Below are positions 23,594 through 34,927 of a stretch of 64,000 nucleotides of DNA, piece by piece. Every line of letters starts with the position of its first letter. Positions within the stretch are counted from its first letter, which is position 1. Source of the stretch: Punica granatum (lineage: Eukaryota > Streptophyta > Magnoliopsida > Myrtales > Lythraceae); assembly GCF_007655135.1 (NCBI RefSeq), contig NC_045130.1, forward strand, positions 5,456,001 to 5,520,000, in the 5' to 3' direction. The translations under genes and the position numbers were made by a program. The notes under the pieces were generated by a model. That model saw only the letters and a program-made list of their open reading frames with translations, searched no databases and had not been told where the DNA came from.

Positions 23594-26554
23594 ATGGCAG
23601 AGGCTGTGGTTACTGCAACAGCCTCAGCGGTGGCTGTTGAAGCTTACAAGGACGGGAGAAGCTTATTCGGTTACATTAGCCGAAAGTTCGACTATGCAAG
23701 TGCTTTTGAGGACAACTACAGAAGGTTGACTTACGAAGCTGGTAAGCTCTATGCCAGGGGGGACGATGTGAAGGCAGAGATAAATGCAAATAAGACCAAA
23801 AGGGCTTCCAAGGAATGTCAACTTTGGATGTGCAGGGTTGAAGAGATGGAAAGCGAGGTCAGCGAGCTGCAACTGAAGTACCAGAAAGAAATCAAACGTC
23901 GTTCTGGGTTTCACCGTTTTCTGTCACGATCAAATCTTAGCAGATGCATGGCTAAGAAGTTCGAGGAAGTACATGCTCTCATGCAAGAAGGGAAGCTTGA
24001 TAATGGGATTCTCGTTGATCGACCACCAGATCATGTTAGGATTCTTGATGCTCCTACCACTATTGATAAGCCATCACTCCATTGGGCGGTCGAAGAGATA
24101 TTGGGTTTCTTGAGAGAGAAAAACGTGAAAAGAATTGGACTATGGGGTATGGTTGGAACAGGAAAAACTACAGTCATGCAGAACTTGAACAATAATGAGC
24201 TGGTTGCCCAGATGTTTGACATTGTCATCTGGGTGACTGTGTCAAAATCTTGGTCTGTGGAGAAGTTACAAGATGCGATCAGACAACGGCTAAACTTGAA
24301 ATTTGATGGGCCTCTAAACCCTATTGAAACTGCGCAGAGGATCTCAAAAGAGTTGGAGAACACAAGGTACTTGTTGCTACTCGATGAACTCTGGGGATCG
24401 ATTGATCTAGCTGAAATAGGCATCCGTGATAATATAAAAGATAGCAGGGTGGTGTTGGCAAGTAGATTCCGCCATGTATGCTGTGAGATGAACGTTGATG
24501 AGCTCGTTAATGTGAAGCGATTATCTGATGTTGATGCATGGAGAATCTTTGAAGAAAAAGTGGGAAGAGATTTAAAGCTCCCGGGCATTAAACCGATAGC
24601 ACAACAGGTGGTGAAAGAGTGTGTTGGGCTTCCACTGTTGATTGATCGGGTGGCACGAGCCTTTAAAAAGAAGGACAATGTGCACCTTTGGAGAGATGGG
24701 CTGCGGAGCTTGCGGCGGTGGCCAAGTGTTAGGATCCAAGGCATGGATGAAGTGCTTGAATTTTTACGGTATTGCTACGAGGACTTGGATAGTCATGACA
24801 AAAAATTCTGCTTTTTGTACGGTGCTTTGTTTCCCGAAGATTGCGAGATTTTTGTGGATTATTTGCTCGAATGTTGGAAAGCTGAAGGATATACTGATGA
24901 TCCGAAGTTTAGAGATGCTCGAGATAGGGGTCACAATATATTGCATGATCTGGTCAGCGTATCTTTGCTAGAGAGGAGTGAGAAGAGGAAACACATTCGA
25001 ATGAACAAAGTAATCCGAAGCATGGCCCTCAAAATTTCTTCTCAAAGCAGAGATGATAAGGTTCTGGTGAGAACTTCTGAGGGGTTACAAGAACCTCCGA
25101 ACGAGGGAGAATGGGGATGTCTTAATCGGATTTCTTTGATGGACAACAAGCTGTGCAGATTACCAGATGAACCAAATTGCGATAATCTCACTACTTTATT
25201 ATTGCAAAAGAATCGTGATTTGATCGCCATTCCTGATGCATTTTTCTTGCACATGCAAAGTCTTCGTGTTTTAGACTTGCATGAAACTGGGATTACGTCT
25301 CTCCCGTCCTCTTTATCTCGTCTGCATTCTCTCAGAGCACTTTATCTAAACTCCTGCGTAGCTTTATTGGAGCTTCCTCCTTGCTTGGAATTCTTACAGC
25401 ATCTGGAGGTCCTAGACATTCGAGGAACTGGTATTTGTTGTTTGCCTTCTCAGATTGGGCATTTAACTCAGTTGAAATGTTTGCGCATGTCAGTGTCAAA
25501 TTTTGGCTTGGGAAACCCAAACAAGGGACAAACGAGGATAATGGAAATTAATCAGTTTGGAATTTCAAACCTTTTGATGCTAGAAGAATTGATTGTGGAT
25601 GTCAACCCTTACAGCAGACAGTTGGATGAGATTTTCAAGATTGTTACAGAGCAGGTGGCTACCTTTCCACGGTTGAATTCTCTGACATTCTTCTTTCCTG
25701 AAGTGGACTGCCTTGAGAGGTTTATCAAGACAAGCCCTTCATGGAAGGAAACCCATTTCGCATTTCAATTTTTTGTGGGCTACCATGACTCGCTGAAGTT
25801 TCAGATTCTTGATTATTTCGAGTATCAGATACACAGATGCTTGAAATATGGAAAAGGTGAGGGCCAACATCCTGTAATTTCTGAGGTACTTCGAGAGACC
25901 AATGTTGTCGAACTGACTGGGCACAGGAACTTTTTAAGCCTCTCGGATTTTGGGATGGAGAACATGAGTAATCTCCGAGGTTGTTGGCTCGAAGATTGTG
26001 AGGATATTGAATGTATAGTCGATGGCAATTCAACAAGCACTCTAGCTTTGGAATCGTTGGAGAGGATGCATATAAGTAATGTTCCTCAATTGCGCAGCAT
26101 ATGGAAGGGCCCTGTACAAGCTGGAAGCTTAGGCCAATTAACAAGTTTGATCTTGTACAAGTGTCCTAAGCTAAAGAATATATTCACTGGTGGGTTGATT
26201 GAACAACTGTCTCAACTCCATCACCTGAGCGTCGAAGACTGTGACGAAATTGAAGAGATCATTGTGGAGTTGAACAGCCCCAATTTGGACCCAAATACAC
26301 TCCCCGGTCTGAAAACTATTGTGCTTCAACAACTTCCTGGATTGAGGAAAATCGCCACTAGTAGCTCATTGAGGTGGCCATCTCTGGAAAAGATCAAGAT
26401 AATTTCATGTCCATTCCTATCAAGGCTACCCTTCACTGCAAACAACGCGAGCAAGTTGAGATCGATTGAAGGGGAGCAAACGTGGTGGGGCTCATTGAAT
26501 TGGGAAGAAGGTGAGAACAAGCACAGGTTTGAGTCTCTTTGCATATTCGTTTAG
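23594..26554 (+). CDS. CC-NB-LRR disease resistance protein, intact
   Basis: A single exon encodes 986 residues, a normal length for RPS2/RPS5-type CNLs, which sense pathogen effectors in the cell. The ATG at 23594 is taken; the open frame extends upstream only by alternative codons. Domains: coiled coil (1-150), P-loop GMVGTGKTT (about 185-193), RNBS-A with VIWVTVSK, kinase-2 LLLLDELWG (about 260), RNBS-B VVLASRF, GLPL (about 345), RNBS-D CFLYGALFPED, then LRRs from about 510 to the end, closing with QTWWGSLNWEEG. The MHD position reads IRMNKVIRSMAL, so His-Asp is replaced by Asn-Lys. No lesion is seen. A decayed partial duplicate lies at 61794-62552. Confidence 0.93.
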   Translation: MAEAVVTATASAVAVEAYKDGRSLFGYISRKFDYASAFEDNYRRLTYEAGKLYARGDDVKAEINANKTKRASKECQLWMCRVEEMESEVSELQLKYQKEIKRRSGFHRFLSRSNLSRCMAKKFEEVHALMQEGKLDNGILVDRPPDHVRILDAPTTIDKPSLHWAVEEILGFLREKNVKRIGLWGMVGTGKTTVMQNLNNNELVAQMFDIVIWVTVSKSWSVEKLQDAIRQRLNLKFDGPLNPIETAQRISKELENTRYLLLLDELWGSIDLAEIGIRDNIKDSRVVLASRFRHVCCEMNVDELVNVKRLSDVDAWRIFEEKVGRDLKLPGIKPIAQQVVKECVGLPLLIDRVARAFKKKDNVHLWRDGLRSLRRWPSVRIQGMDEVLEFLRYCYEDLDSHDKKFCFLYGALFPEDCEIFVDYLLECWKAEGYTDDPKFRDARDRGHNILHDLVSVSLLERSEKRKHIRMNKVIRSMALKISSQSRDDKVLVRTSEGLQEPPNEGEWGCLNRISLMDNKLCRLPDEPNCDNLTTLLLQKNRDLIAIPDAFFLHMQSLRVLDLHETGITSLPSSLSRLHSLRALYLNSCVALLELPPCLEFLQHLEVLDIRGTGICCLPSQIGHLTQLKCLRMSVSNFGLGNPNKGQTRIMEINQFGISNLLMLEELIVDVNPYSRQLDEIFKIVTEQVATFPRLNSLTFFFPEVDCLERFIKTSPSWKETHFAFQFFVGYHDSLKFQILDYFEYQIHRCLKYGKGEGQHPVISEVLRETNVVELTGHRNFLSLSDFGMENMSNLRGCWLEDCEDIECIVDGNSTSTLALESLERMHISNVPQLRSIWKGPVQAGSLGQLTSLILYKCPKLKNIFTGGLIEQLSQLHHLSVEDCDEIEEIIVELNSPNLDPNTLPGLKTIVLQQLPGLRKIATSSSLRWPSLEKIKIISCPFLSRLPFTANNASKLRSIEGEQTWWGSLNWEEGENKHRFESLCIFV

Positions 26555-27477
26555 TTATCTCCTTTGAGGTAACCTTGTGGTGTGTGTATTTGAATGTTTA
26601 AACAAACTTTGTTTTTGGGATTGCGTTTGTAACCATGTATAGAGTATGAATTTTTGAATTCCTGTTGTATAAGCATGACTTCTTGGTCCTTCAATAGGGG
26701 CGGGAAGATTGATGTACTAGACTTGGTTTGTAGAACTCTGTCGCTTGTTGGTATTCTGTATGATGGCTGTTATAGTTAATTGACATGTTAATAATAAAGT
26801 GGCGGTGTTTGTTGCTCCGGCCAAGATATATCTAGATTCTAAGTCGACGGTGGACTAAACTGCAGTAAACCCGGTTTGCTGAAGCATGCATAACTATTAC
26901 GTCGCTGAGTATTATGGTTTGAGTGTAGTAAGTTTGATTTTCTTGGAAGATATATAACCTCCAAAAACGTTATCCTCGTCCCCACATCCTACAATTTTGG
27001 GTGTCGTCATGGTGGCCCTCCAGTACCAGACTTTTCCATGGTATGGAAGGAGAAGTGAAAGGGGAAGACTGAAGCCAACTCAGCCACCGGCATGCAGAAC
27101 ACATGAAGTCAGCAATTCTGCAGATCCCAGAGAGCAAAAGAGCGATATAGCACGCAGCCATGAAGCCTACAGTCGGTCGAACTGATGCTAAACGATTTCA
27201 AATTAAATTATCTAATGAAGAAACAGTATACAAGGAATTTTAGCATTGGGCCTCGGAAATGCCGACCTTGTTAGGGAAAGTCGGTCTATAGGAGAGAAAT
27301 TGAACAAAATGAAAGACATTCTATCAGTACGAGGACTCCTTTTGTATTATTCCCAGTGAAACGATACTTCTAGCCTCTATAACTTCACTCATCAATGGCC
27401 GGCTCTTGTGATGGTAGTGGAGGCAATGGACTGTGAGATCAGCAATGGCGACAGCGTCTCTATAAAGAGGATACCGC
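26555..27477. other. 3' flank of the intact NLR; no gene seen
   Basis: AATAAA-like signals occur near 26790. Short open frames (26997-27185 and others) have no recognisable homology. Similarity to the PPR copies begins only at 27478. Confidence 0.5.
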
Positions 27478-27677
27478 TTGGGCCTTTCCACAAGCTTGCA
27501 GCAGCGAAGTGAATGTATGCTTGTCGGCTGCTACACTGATGCGATAGGGAGGCCAACTTGCGGGGGGAATCGGTGTGAGCAATGCTGTGGATTAGGTTTG
27601 GTGGCAAAAACAGATGGGTGGCGGAGGGACCGAAGATGGATGGAGAGAGTGTACGGGACTGATGGGATGACTGGCCT

Positions 27678-27680
<3 letters not shown>
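27478..27680 (-). pseudogene. PPR gene fragment, third copy
   Basis: This matches about 9270-9480 in the N-terminal third of the PPR gene at lower identity and with deletions (for example GGCCTTTCCACAAGCTTGCA and GGTGGCAAAAACAGATGG). It stops at the poly-G run. It shows that the third unit, like the first two, carried a PPR gene beside the kinase/LRR genes. Confidence 0.75.

Positions 27681-27733
<53 letters not shown>
27680..27733. repeat. Homopolymer G(54) tract
   Basis: Fifty-four uninterrupted G residues directly abut the PPR fragment; a TGGTGGTG stretch follows. It could form G-quadruplexes, or its length could be an assembly guess. Confidence 0.85.
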
Positions 27734-27734
<1 letters not shown>

Positions 27735-27881
27735 GGTGGTGTACAACACCGAAACCATATACATCATTTTCTCTAGTTAGCTGCCCTGTTAAATGCAGAA
27801 CATGAATTATTAAAAGCATATTGCCTGAAGCAGTGAGGACGAAGCTTGGGAGCACTAGTGCAAGATACTGTCAGGAAATTA

Positions 27882-29675
27882 CCAGTTGCAACATACTCAG
27901 GGGCAGCATGGTCATAGGTTTCACTAACCCCGGTTGTCAAATGTGATTCATCGACCGCAAGATTAGCCATGCGGAAGCCTGAAAGTTTGGCATTCTAGTC
28001 CTGCACCAAAACAAACCTAAAGTATAGGCATGGCATTTATATACAGCTACTAATCCGAAGCAGACAATATTGGTGTCATGAGCTGATAAATCGAAAGAAC
28101 GTCCCATTAACGGCTTTGAACAACCTTAATGATGACACAAAACCACACTGCAGACAGAATGATGCTTAGAGAATCGATTAAATAAAAACAGTAAGAAAGC
28201 AATACCATTTGTTTATGAATCATAAAGTTGAGAAAGGAGCAATTTCACTCCATGGAAGTGGAACTTACACCATCCAACAGTATCTTTGAGGCCTTGAAGA
28301 CCCTGTAGATAACTGGTATTTCCAACTGATGTAGGAAAGCCAGGCCTCTGGCTGCTCCTACTGCAATCTTCAGCCGTAAGTCCCATGAAAGTCGTGGAAA
28401 GCCTGCACTCACAAAACCGTGTCATCTATAGAGAACAATAATGAATCTAATTGAAAAAGATTTGGGTGATGAAACACAGTAGCCTGCACGGGTCGCAAAG
28501 TTGTTTCTTCTTTCTGGGTCTTACTTTGACGTAGATACTGTTCCAGGTTTTCCTTGAACTTATAAACAAGGATGCGCTCTCTCCCCTCTGAACGATATCC
28601 CAACAGGTCGACAATGTTAGGATGAGATAAGCCGCCAATATAGGTGACCTCTGACTGCACCATTTGATAAAAACATATTCATCAGAACTATGAAATTTAG
28701 ATGTGTTACTCAAAACAAGCAATTGAGAAATCACTAATCCCACGAATGTAACATAGGTTACCAAATTTCGGTTTTTTTTCCCAATTACAGGAGAGGCCCA
28801 TGGAATAATAGAAGGATATCGAAAAACCTAATGAAAGAACAATTGTAGTCCCCCACGAGAATCGAACTTGCAACCTTTAGGTTACTGGGTAATTAAGGTC
28901 GTGTGTTACTGCAGCAATCCTGATTTTTGTGCAAATCCCTATTTGTTTAAGATGGTAAAAAAGAAGAAGAAGAAGAAGAAGGTAAATACTAAATTGTAGT
29001 CGGGGCTTCGAACCAACGGCCTCGCTAGCAAGGCCATCAAATAATTTAGCCTCTTGAAAGGACCAAAGCTGCTAGACCATTGCCTATTAGTTGGGGACGA
29101 TCAACAATCCAAGCTTGTCAAGTCATTTCTCAGAAATAGGAAAAAATGCATGAGTGGATCATTGTTTTGCTTATTGATTATATCCCACTCCTTGAGTGAT
29201 TAGCTTACTGAATGCAATGGATTAGAGGACTACCTTCCACTCTTCAGTTCCTAGCACGGCTCCAGAGTACAACCTTTTGATGGCAACCCAAGTCCCACCA
29301 TAGCTGGTGAAGCGGCTGCCTTCACATCAAGGTAACCTCTGTATACTTTAAAAGAACTTCCCGGCCTCCTGGCGAGTTTGTTGAAGTTCTTAGTCACGTC
29401 ACTAAACTCAGCAAAACTGAAAACCCACAATTTTGGGTTGGGCAAAACCTCCTTTCTTGGAATACTTTTGACAAGCTTTCCTTTCCGACTTTGTCTCGCC
29501 TCAACTTCGACCAACTTAGCTTCTGAGCCCCTGCTTTTTTCGGCCTCACCTTCCACAGACTTCCCTTCCAAGTTCCAGCTTTGTCTAGTTTCACCTTCTA
29601 CAGATTTCCCTTCCGAAGTCCTGCTTTGTTTAGCCCCACAACATGATGTACTGCTAAATGCAAGTGATGCCTGTC
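27882..29675 (-). pseudogene. Pseudokinase after LRR in copy 3, frameshifted
   Basis: Exons about 29675-29234, 28656-28510, 28403-28270 and 28001-27882 encode the charged linker (EGKSVEGEAEKSRGSEAK) and then an RLCK-type kinase: [55 protein letters not shown]. Intron positions match the kinase at 17813-20592. The catalytic loop is [12 protein letters not shown] (HRD lost) and DFG is GFR. One frameshift near 29310 precedes WVAIK. The last kinase exon is missing, and a PPR fragment follows. In phase, the LRR exon upstream would join this linker through the same AAAG/GT donor as in copy 2. Confidence 0.75.
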
Positions 29676-29923
29676 CTGTTCACATCCAAAAGAATAGTAA
29701 ACTGCAAGCATCAGTAAAATTAGGACGGCATTCATTACACTGAGAATATGTAGCAGAAAAGTAAGAAACACAGGAAACTCATTTTGATATATGTACTGCC
29801 GGCAAACCCGGAATCTTTGACAGAAAAATGTGAGGAAAAAACAAAACCGACAATTTTGAGATCAAATTGGAACAAAACCCACTTCAGAATAAGCAGTGGA
29901 AGAGAAGAAACAACTGCTATGAC
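29676..29923. other. Intron-like spacer between LRR and linker, copy 3
   Basis: This is the counterpart of the 15116-15690 intron, shorter here. Donor AAAG/GTCATAGC and acceptor TGTGAACAG are kept. Confidence 0.5.
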
Positions 29924-31497
29924 CTTTAATCTTTGTCAGGTGTTTGTTGCCCACTTCTTCAATCAAGACACTCAGCCTTGGGCAATCGCAGAGGCTAATC
30001 TCTTCCAGGTCTGGCGCCATGCGCAATCCCTAAGAGATGCTTACTAGTTGAGGCAGATAATGCAGTGACATCCTCTTCAACTTGGGGAGGAAACAAGAGT
30101 TTTTGTACATGGTAGAGTCTTCACAGGTTACCAAACTCGTGATAACATCACAGTCTTCGACCGTCAGCTCTTCTAAGTTAGAAAGATCGACAAGTACGTC
30201 TGGTGTGAAAATAATGGCCAGCTGCGGACATGTTTGCAAGGTCAAGCATTTGAGATTACACGAGCATTTTGTGTACATTTTGTGTACGGTCCTGTGAATA
30301 TTCCTCTCAAGCTCTTCATGTAATATATATGGAAAAATTCGAGGGATCCAAGACTATGCCCATCAAAGGAGTATTCGGATAATATTTCACTACTGCTCTC
30401 CTCCTCGGAGAAATCACACCCATCAAGGACGTAGTCAATCTCATTGCACTCTCCAATGATACAACATTTTAGTTGCTGCATGTTCCCGATCCCAAATTCA
30501 GATAGCTTAGGGGCAGTCACGTGGCGATCCAAAAAAAAAGCAGTTGAATGTTGGAGCACTTTCTTAATATCAAAAGGGATGCCCACACCATTCATGTACT
30601 TGAGGCATCTATCCCACTGTTCGAGCTCATACTGAAGATCCTGCGGGAACCGGGACATGATGCGCTTGGCATGGCGGCCCACAGTAAACTCGAAACGTTC
30701 AATTGGGGTGCTGTACCAATTGAAGTTCATGAGATGTTCCACATACGGGAAGTACAGCTTAGCAGTATTTAGCATCTTCAAGCCACGAATATCATTGACA
30801 GAAGCTCCTACAGCTCTTTCCCACCTCTCATTCTCTGGATCCACATCAATACTCAACTCTTCTAACTGAGATAAAGCAGATATAGTACCTTCGGGAATCA
30901 ACGCATTTGACTTGCCCTTATCCCCTTCAGAGTTAGAGTCACTATAGAATGACAGTTCCAGACATGTAAGGTTGGTTAGCTGTCCAACCTCATTCGGTAG
31001 TTTGAGTATCTCTGTCCCATGAAGATCGAGTACCTCCAGCTGTTTTAGTTCCCCGATTTTCGGAGACAAAAATGTTAGGAGCTCACAATGGTTTCGAAAA
31101 AGTCTTTTGAGATAACACAACCTGAATAAAGAATCAGGCAAGGTCTTGATACGAGTTCTGGAGAAGTTCAGTACTTGGAGAGCAGGCATATACTCGAAAA
31201 AGGAGATAGGAATCGTTCTGAGTTTACAGTTCCTGTGCAGATATAGTGCTTTGAGTATCGGGCACCTTGGGCTTTCAGGTAGCTCAGTTACTTCACTTTG
31301 CATTAAGTAAATCTCTTTGGCGTTGAGCCACTCAGTGTTTGGTGCTTCGGTCTATCCTAAACCCACATGCATGAGGACAGTGCCCAAGTCTTCTTGTTGA
31401 ATTTCTGAACTCATAGATTGGAATATCGAACCAGAACTCCTCTCCAATTTCTGTACCTTTCCAACTGTCTCAAGACCAGCAAGATGACTCAATGTAC
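29924..31497 (-). pseudogene. NLR-type LRR exon, copy 3, with stops and a duplication
   Basis: This is homologous to 15691-17262. Lesions visible: an in-frame TAG near 31351 just before EAPNTEWLNAKEIYL; a tandem 11-base duplication (ATTTTGTGTAC twice, about 30266-30287) that shifts the frame; and a TAG after LVSIS near 30030 (CAC to a stop). The long open middle (30242-31303, 353 codons) shows repeats such as [18 protein letters not shown]. The acceptor at 31498 is kept, but the kinase that precedes the LRR in copy 2 is absent; similarity ends near 32000. Confidence 0.8.
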
Positions 31498-32124
31498 CTG
31501 TGGAGGCAAAACGCGTTATCTGCTGCTTTTGGCTTCGGCATAGAATTATCATGGTTCGTATCTAATTAGTAATCAGCAAACTTAAATGCCAGAGAAATGC
31601 GTTAGTCATGGCGAGCTATCAGAGATTCTTTAAAAAGCATTAGGCTTGCTATGCTTTACAGGTTACATGTCAAGGAATCTATTTCCGCCTGTGTCTTAGG
31701 GTACTCTGAGAACTCATGAAGATGTTGCTCCATACGTTCCTCAATACACGTGAAGGCAGCAGCACATTAGCTACGCAAACAACTATAAATTTCCCTAACT
31801 TATAGAGTTTTGCCTGTCAAATTTCAACCTAAGAAACTAAGCACCCTGACAGTAATAAGAGGAAATTGATGGCAAATCAGTCGAATTGAATTTCGGACTA
31901 GGCCATGAAGCTAAATCAATAAATGAAAAGTACAAAGCATGTTAATAATAGAAAAACAAAATTCCCTTCTCGAAAAATAGTTTAATCTTATTATAAGAAA
32001 TACTAGCTGTGGAGCTTGTGCGTTATATGGAATAGAACGTGTTACATTAATTTGGAGAATCCAAAAAATTTATTAAAGTTACATGCAGAAAAAGAAAAAC
32101 AAAACATTGTAGAACTCACGTGCA
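31498..32124. other. Intron remnant and breakpoint of copy 3
   Basis: To about 31990 the sequence follows the intron upstream of the LRR exon in copy 2 (17263-17775), including the stretch just before the last kinase exon. The copy then breaks off; AT-rich DNA follows. No gene is visible. Confidence 0.5.
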
Positions 32125-34160
32125 CGTGAAAGATTGAAGAACGCACATGGCGTGGTAATGATATTTCGGATAAATCACAATTTAGTGCGATACTTTCGCT
32201 ACTTACGACTTATCATACAAAATATAATATAGATAACAGATCATATCTATCTTTATCTATATCATTAATTTAGTGTAAACATTTTTAAATTTAAACTCTT
32301 CTTTGAAAGTATATTCTTGAGATCATAAAAAAAAAAAGATCTATAAAACACATCATATCACACACACACGCACACACACACATATATATATATATATCTA
32401 TGAAATATGATCCAATTTAAAAATATAATCTTATATGATTTGTTTTGTTCAAATCTTTTAATAAAATATTTTTATTTTGAAAATACTAAAAATTGAGGAA
32501 ACTGATCCGGGTCGGGTCGATCAGGGCTGGTCGAAAGATAATCGGGCGCGACCGAAGGCAGATCCGGGTCGGGTCGACTTTCATCTTCCTAACCCGACTC
32601 TGCTACCTTCTCCCGAAAACCCTAGCTGCCGCCTCTCCCTCTCATGGAATCCGGAGAGCCACCGCCATGCCCACCGGTCACGACAGCCTTCCACGACGAC
32701 GGCGATCGAGCCGATGCTGACCGAAACTGTCGCTGGCTAGGCTTGGGCTCAACAGAGAGACAAAGATCGAGTGCAGAGCCGGGACGGGTCGGGATCGAGA
32801 CTGGAGACGGAGAGAGCCACCGCGACACGAAAACTGGAAGGCTAGGGTTCCAGCTGAAGTCGGGAACCGCGAGAGCACGGCGACTGCGAACTGGGGTCAG
32901 AGAGACCCAACCGTGACCTCGACTCCATCCTGGCTTGATCCCGACACGGTGGCAGGCGCAATCGACCACCCAAGGCCCCTTAGTGGCGGCTGCCGATCCT
33001 CGCTTGGCCGCGATTACACCTCACGAGCCACAAAGTGAGGTTGCAGACCACGATGAGTTCTGGTCTGGGTTCGATTCGCCTCCAGTCGCATCGGACTACC
33101 GACTGGGGTGGAGGTTGGCCGCCTCCTTCGGCCGCCCTGAGGCTGGCCGCGGCCTCCCTACGCCCTGGAAAGCCCTAATTAGCTTTAATTAACCCTCATC
33201 CGGCCCAATTAAGGCTGAGTTCAGATCATTCGCAGAAAACAAGCAACAATTGCGATAATTGAAACCCTAATTGCAAGAATCAAATCCATCAACCTTAATC
33301 AACGGTAAATTACAAACCCTAATTGTATGATACTATAAAATCATTAAGCAAGACTATAACATTAAAACATTGGCTATGATACAAAATTTAAGATTAATTT
33401 CAAATATATTAATAATAATTACGCAACGGAATTAACTAACCTCCAGTCATTACTTAATGATATCGATGATTTCCACAAGTCTTAGATCTGTAAAACAAAT
33501 AAAATCGAGATCGTCTTCTAACTCCTAACCTAACTGTATAGGAGGTTTAAACGGAGACACAAGCCTTTTTTTTAAATAGATGAAGATGGGACCCATCAAG
33601 ATATTATTTTCTTATATCTTCCTATCAAAAGGATTTTAAATCGTAATCCACAATTTAGAAATATCTCACTCAAATTACGAAATATATGGTGATATGAGGG
33701 TCATCTAATTGATAGATTATTTTCTTTATTATGTAAATATACAATATATTCTTACATGTGAAAGATTGAAAAAAGCACATGGAGTGGTAGTAATATTTCG
33801 GATCAATCACAATTTAGTGTGATACTTTCGCTACTTACAACTTATCATACAAAGCATAATATTGATAACACATCATATCTATCTATATCTATAAAAAGAA
33901 TATGTTTGGTGCTTTTTATAGATAACACATCATATCTATATCAATAATTTAGTGTAAATATTTTTAAATTTAAACTCTTTTTTGAAAGTATAAATATTCT
34001 TCATATCATAAAAATATGATCCGTAAAACGCATCATATATACATATATCTATGAAAGTATGATGTAATTTGAAAATATAATCTTATATGATTTGTTTTGT
34101 TCAAATCTTTTCATAAAATATTTTTTATTTTGTAAAATACTAAAAGTTGAGAAAATAAAC
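32125..34160. repeat. Direct repeats (about 380-400 bp) flanking a GC-rich insert
   Basis: 32125-32503 and about 33757-34160 are direct repeats, both starting GTGAAAGATTGAA and containing CACAATTTAGTG and GATACTTTCGCTACTTAC. The second has an internal duplication of ATAACACATCATATCTAT. The DNA between them starts with a GC-rich stretch (32504-33190, with GGGTCGGGTCGA twice) inside otherwise AT-rich DNA. There are no clear TG...CA ends or primer-binding site, so I do not call it an LTR element. Open frames here (such as 32477-32740) are composition effects. Confidence 0.55.
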
Positions 34161-34410
34161 ATCCCATAATTCTATATCATATGTTTTGAAATATTAAAAA
34201 ATTCCTTTTTCTAAAAAAAATTGAGCAAATAGTGACTGGTTTCACAAGTTTATATATATGTATTTCAAAAAAAATTAAAAATTAAAAATGAAATTTTGTT
34301 TTCTAAGAAATAGTAAAAAGAACTAGCAAATAACGATTATCTCACAAATCTATATTTTTATATTTTTAAAAAATTAATAATTAAAAATTAAAAGTTATTA
34401 ATTTTTTCAG

Positions 34411-34927
34411 TATCGACATTGAAAGGAAGCATCATCACCTGAACTGAAACTTCACTTAAAAAATCCTATCATTATAGTTATTATCATCATTTTCTTAGCA
34501 AAAAAAGAAACTTCACTTAAAAGAGTAACCAAGGAATGACAGGGAAGGAAATGCACAAACCTCATGATGAATGTCCGAAGTACATCGATGATTGAGTACC
34601 ATCTTTTTCATGCTTTTCTAATGGACCTGAAAATCGTAGAATTATTGTAAATAGAGATCGCCCTTACAACATTAGATAACAGATAAATGATATTCAAGAA
34701 TGCGAATAACAACACCAAAAGAGAGATATTAGGAAAAGTAGTGTTATTTTGTTTTTTTTCAAAAGAGAGAACTTTCCTTTTCGATAAGGGGAAAAAAAAT
34801 CACAAGATAAGGACCACTGTGCAAACGACTTGGGCCGATAATAGAGAAAGTACAACGTGAATCGACATTGAAAAAGAAAAGGCAAAAATACATGCAAGGA
34901 TACAAAATGACGACGATAAATAAATCT
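34411..34927 (-). pseudogene. Kinase leader-exon remnant (copy of 56321-56933)
   Basis: On the minus strand an acceptor TTTTCAG is followed by a short exon remnant reading GPLEKHEKDGTQSSMYFG, ending near a TGA and GTTTGTGC, the same intron start as in the CRPK1-like gene. It is nearly identical to 56465-56560 and related to the start of pseudokinase exon 1 ([12 protein letters not shown]). There is no kinase domain nearby, so it is a stranded fragment. Confidence 0.55.

Noticed and set aside
27478..27780. Open frames through the poly-G run encoding polyglycine or polyproline
   Set aside because: They arise only from the G54 homopolymer and a PPR antisense strand; no start context or homology.
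28840..29080. GGTTCGAA-like box B sequence suggesting a tRNA or SINE
   Set aside because: Only one promoter-box-like motif on each strand; no cloverleaf, no tail and no target duplication found.
32477..33192. Several frames in the GC-rich island
   Set aside because: High GC lowers stop frequency on all frames; overlapping frames on both strands are equally long and none shows a known domain.
32125..34160. LTR retrotransposon
   Set aside because: The direct repeats lack TG...CA ends, there is no primer-binding site, and no gag or pol sequence lies between them.
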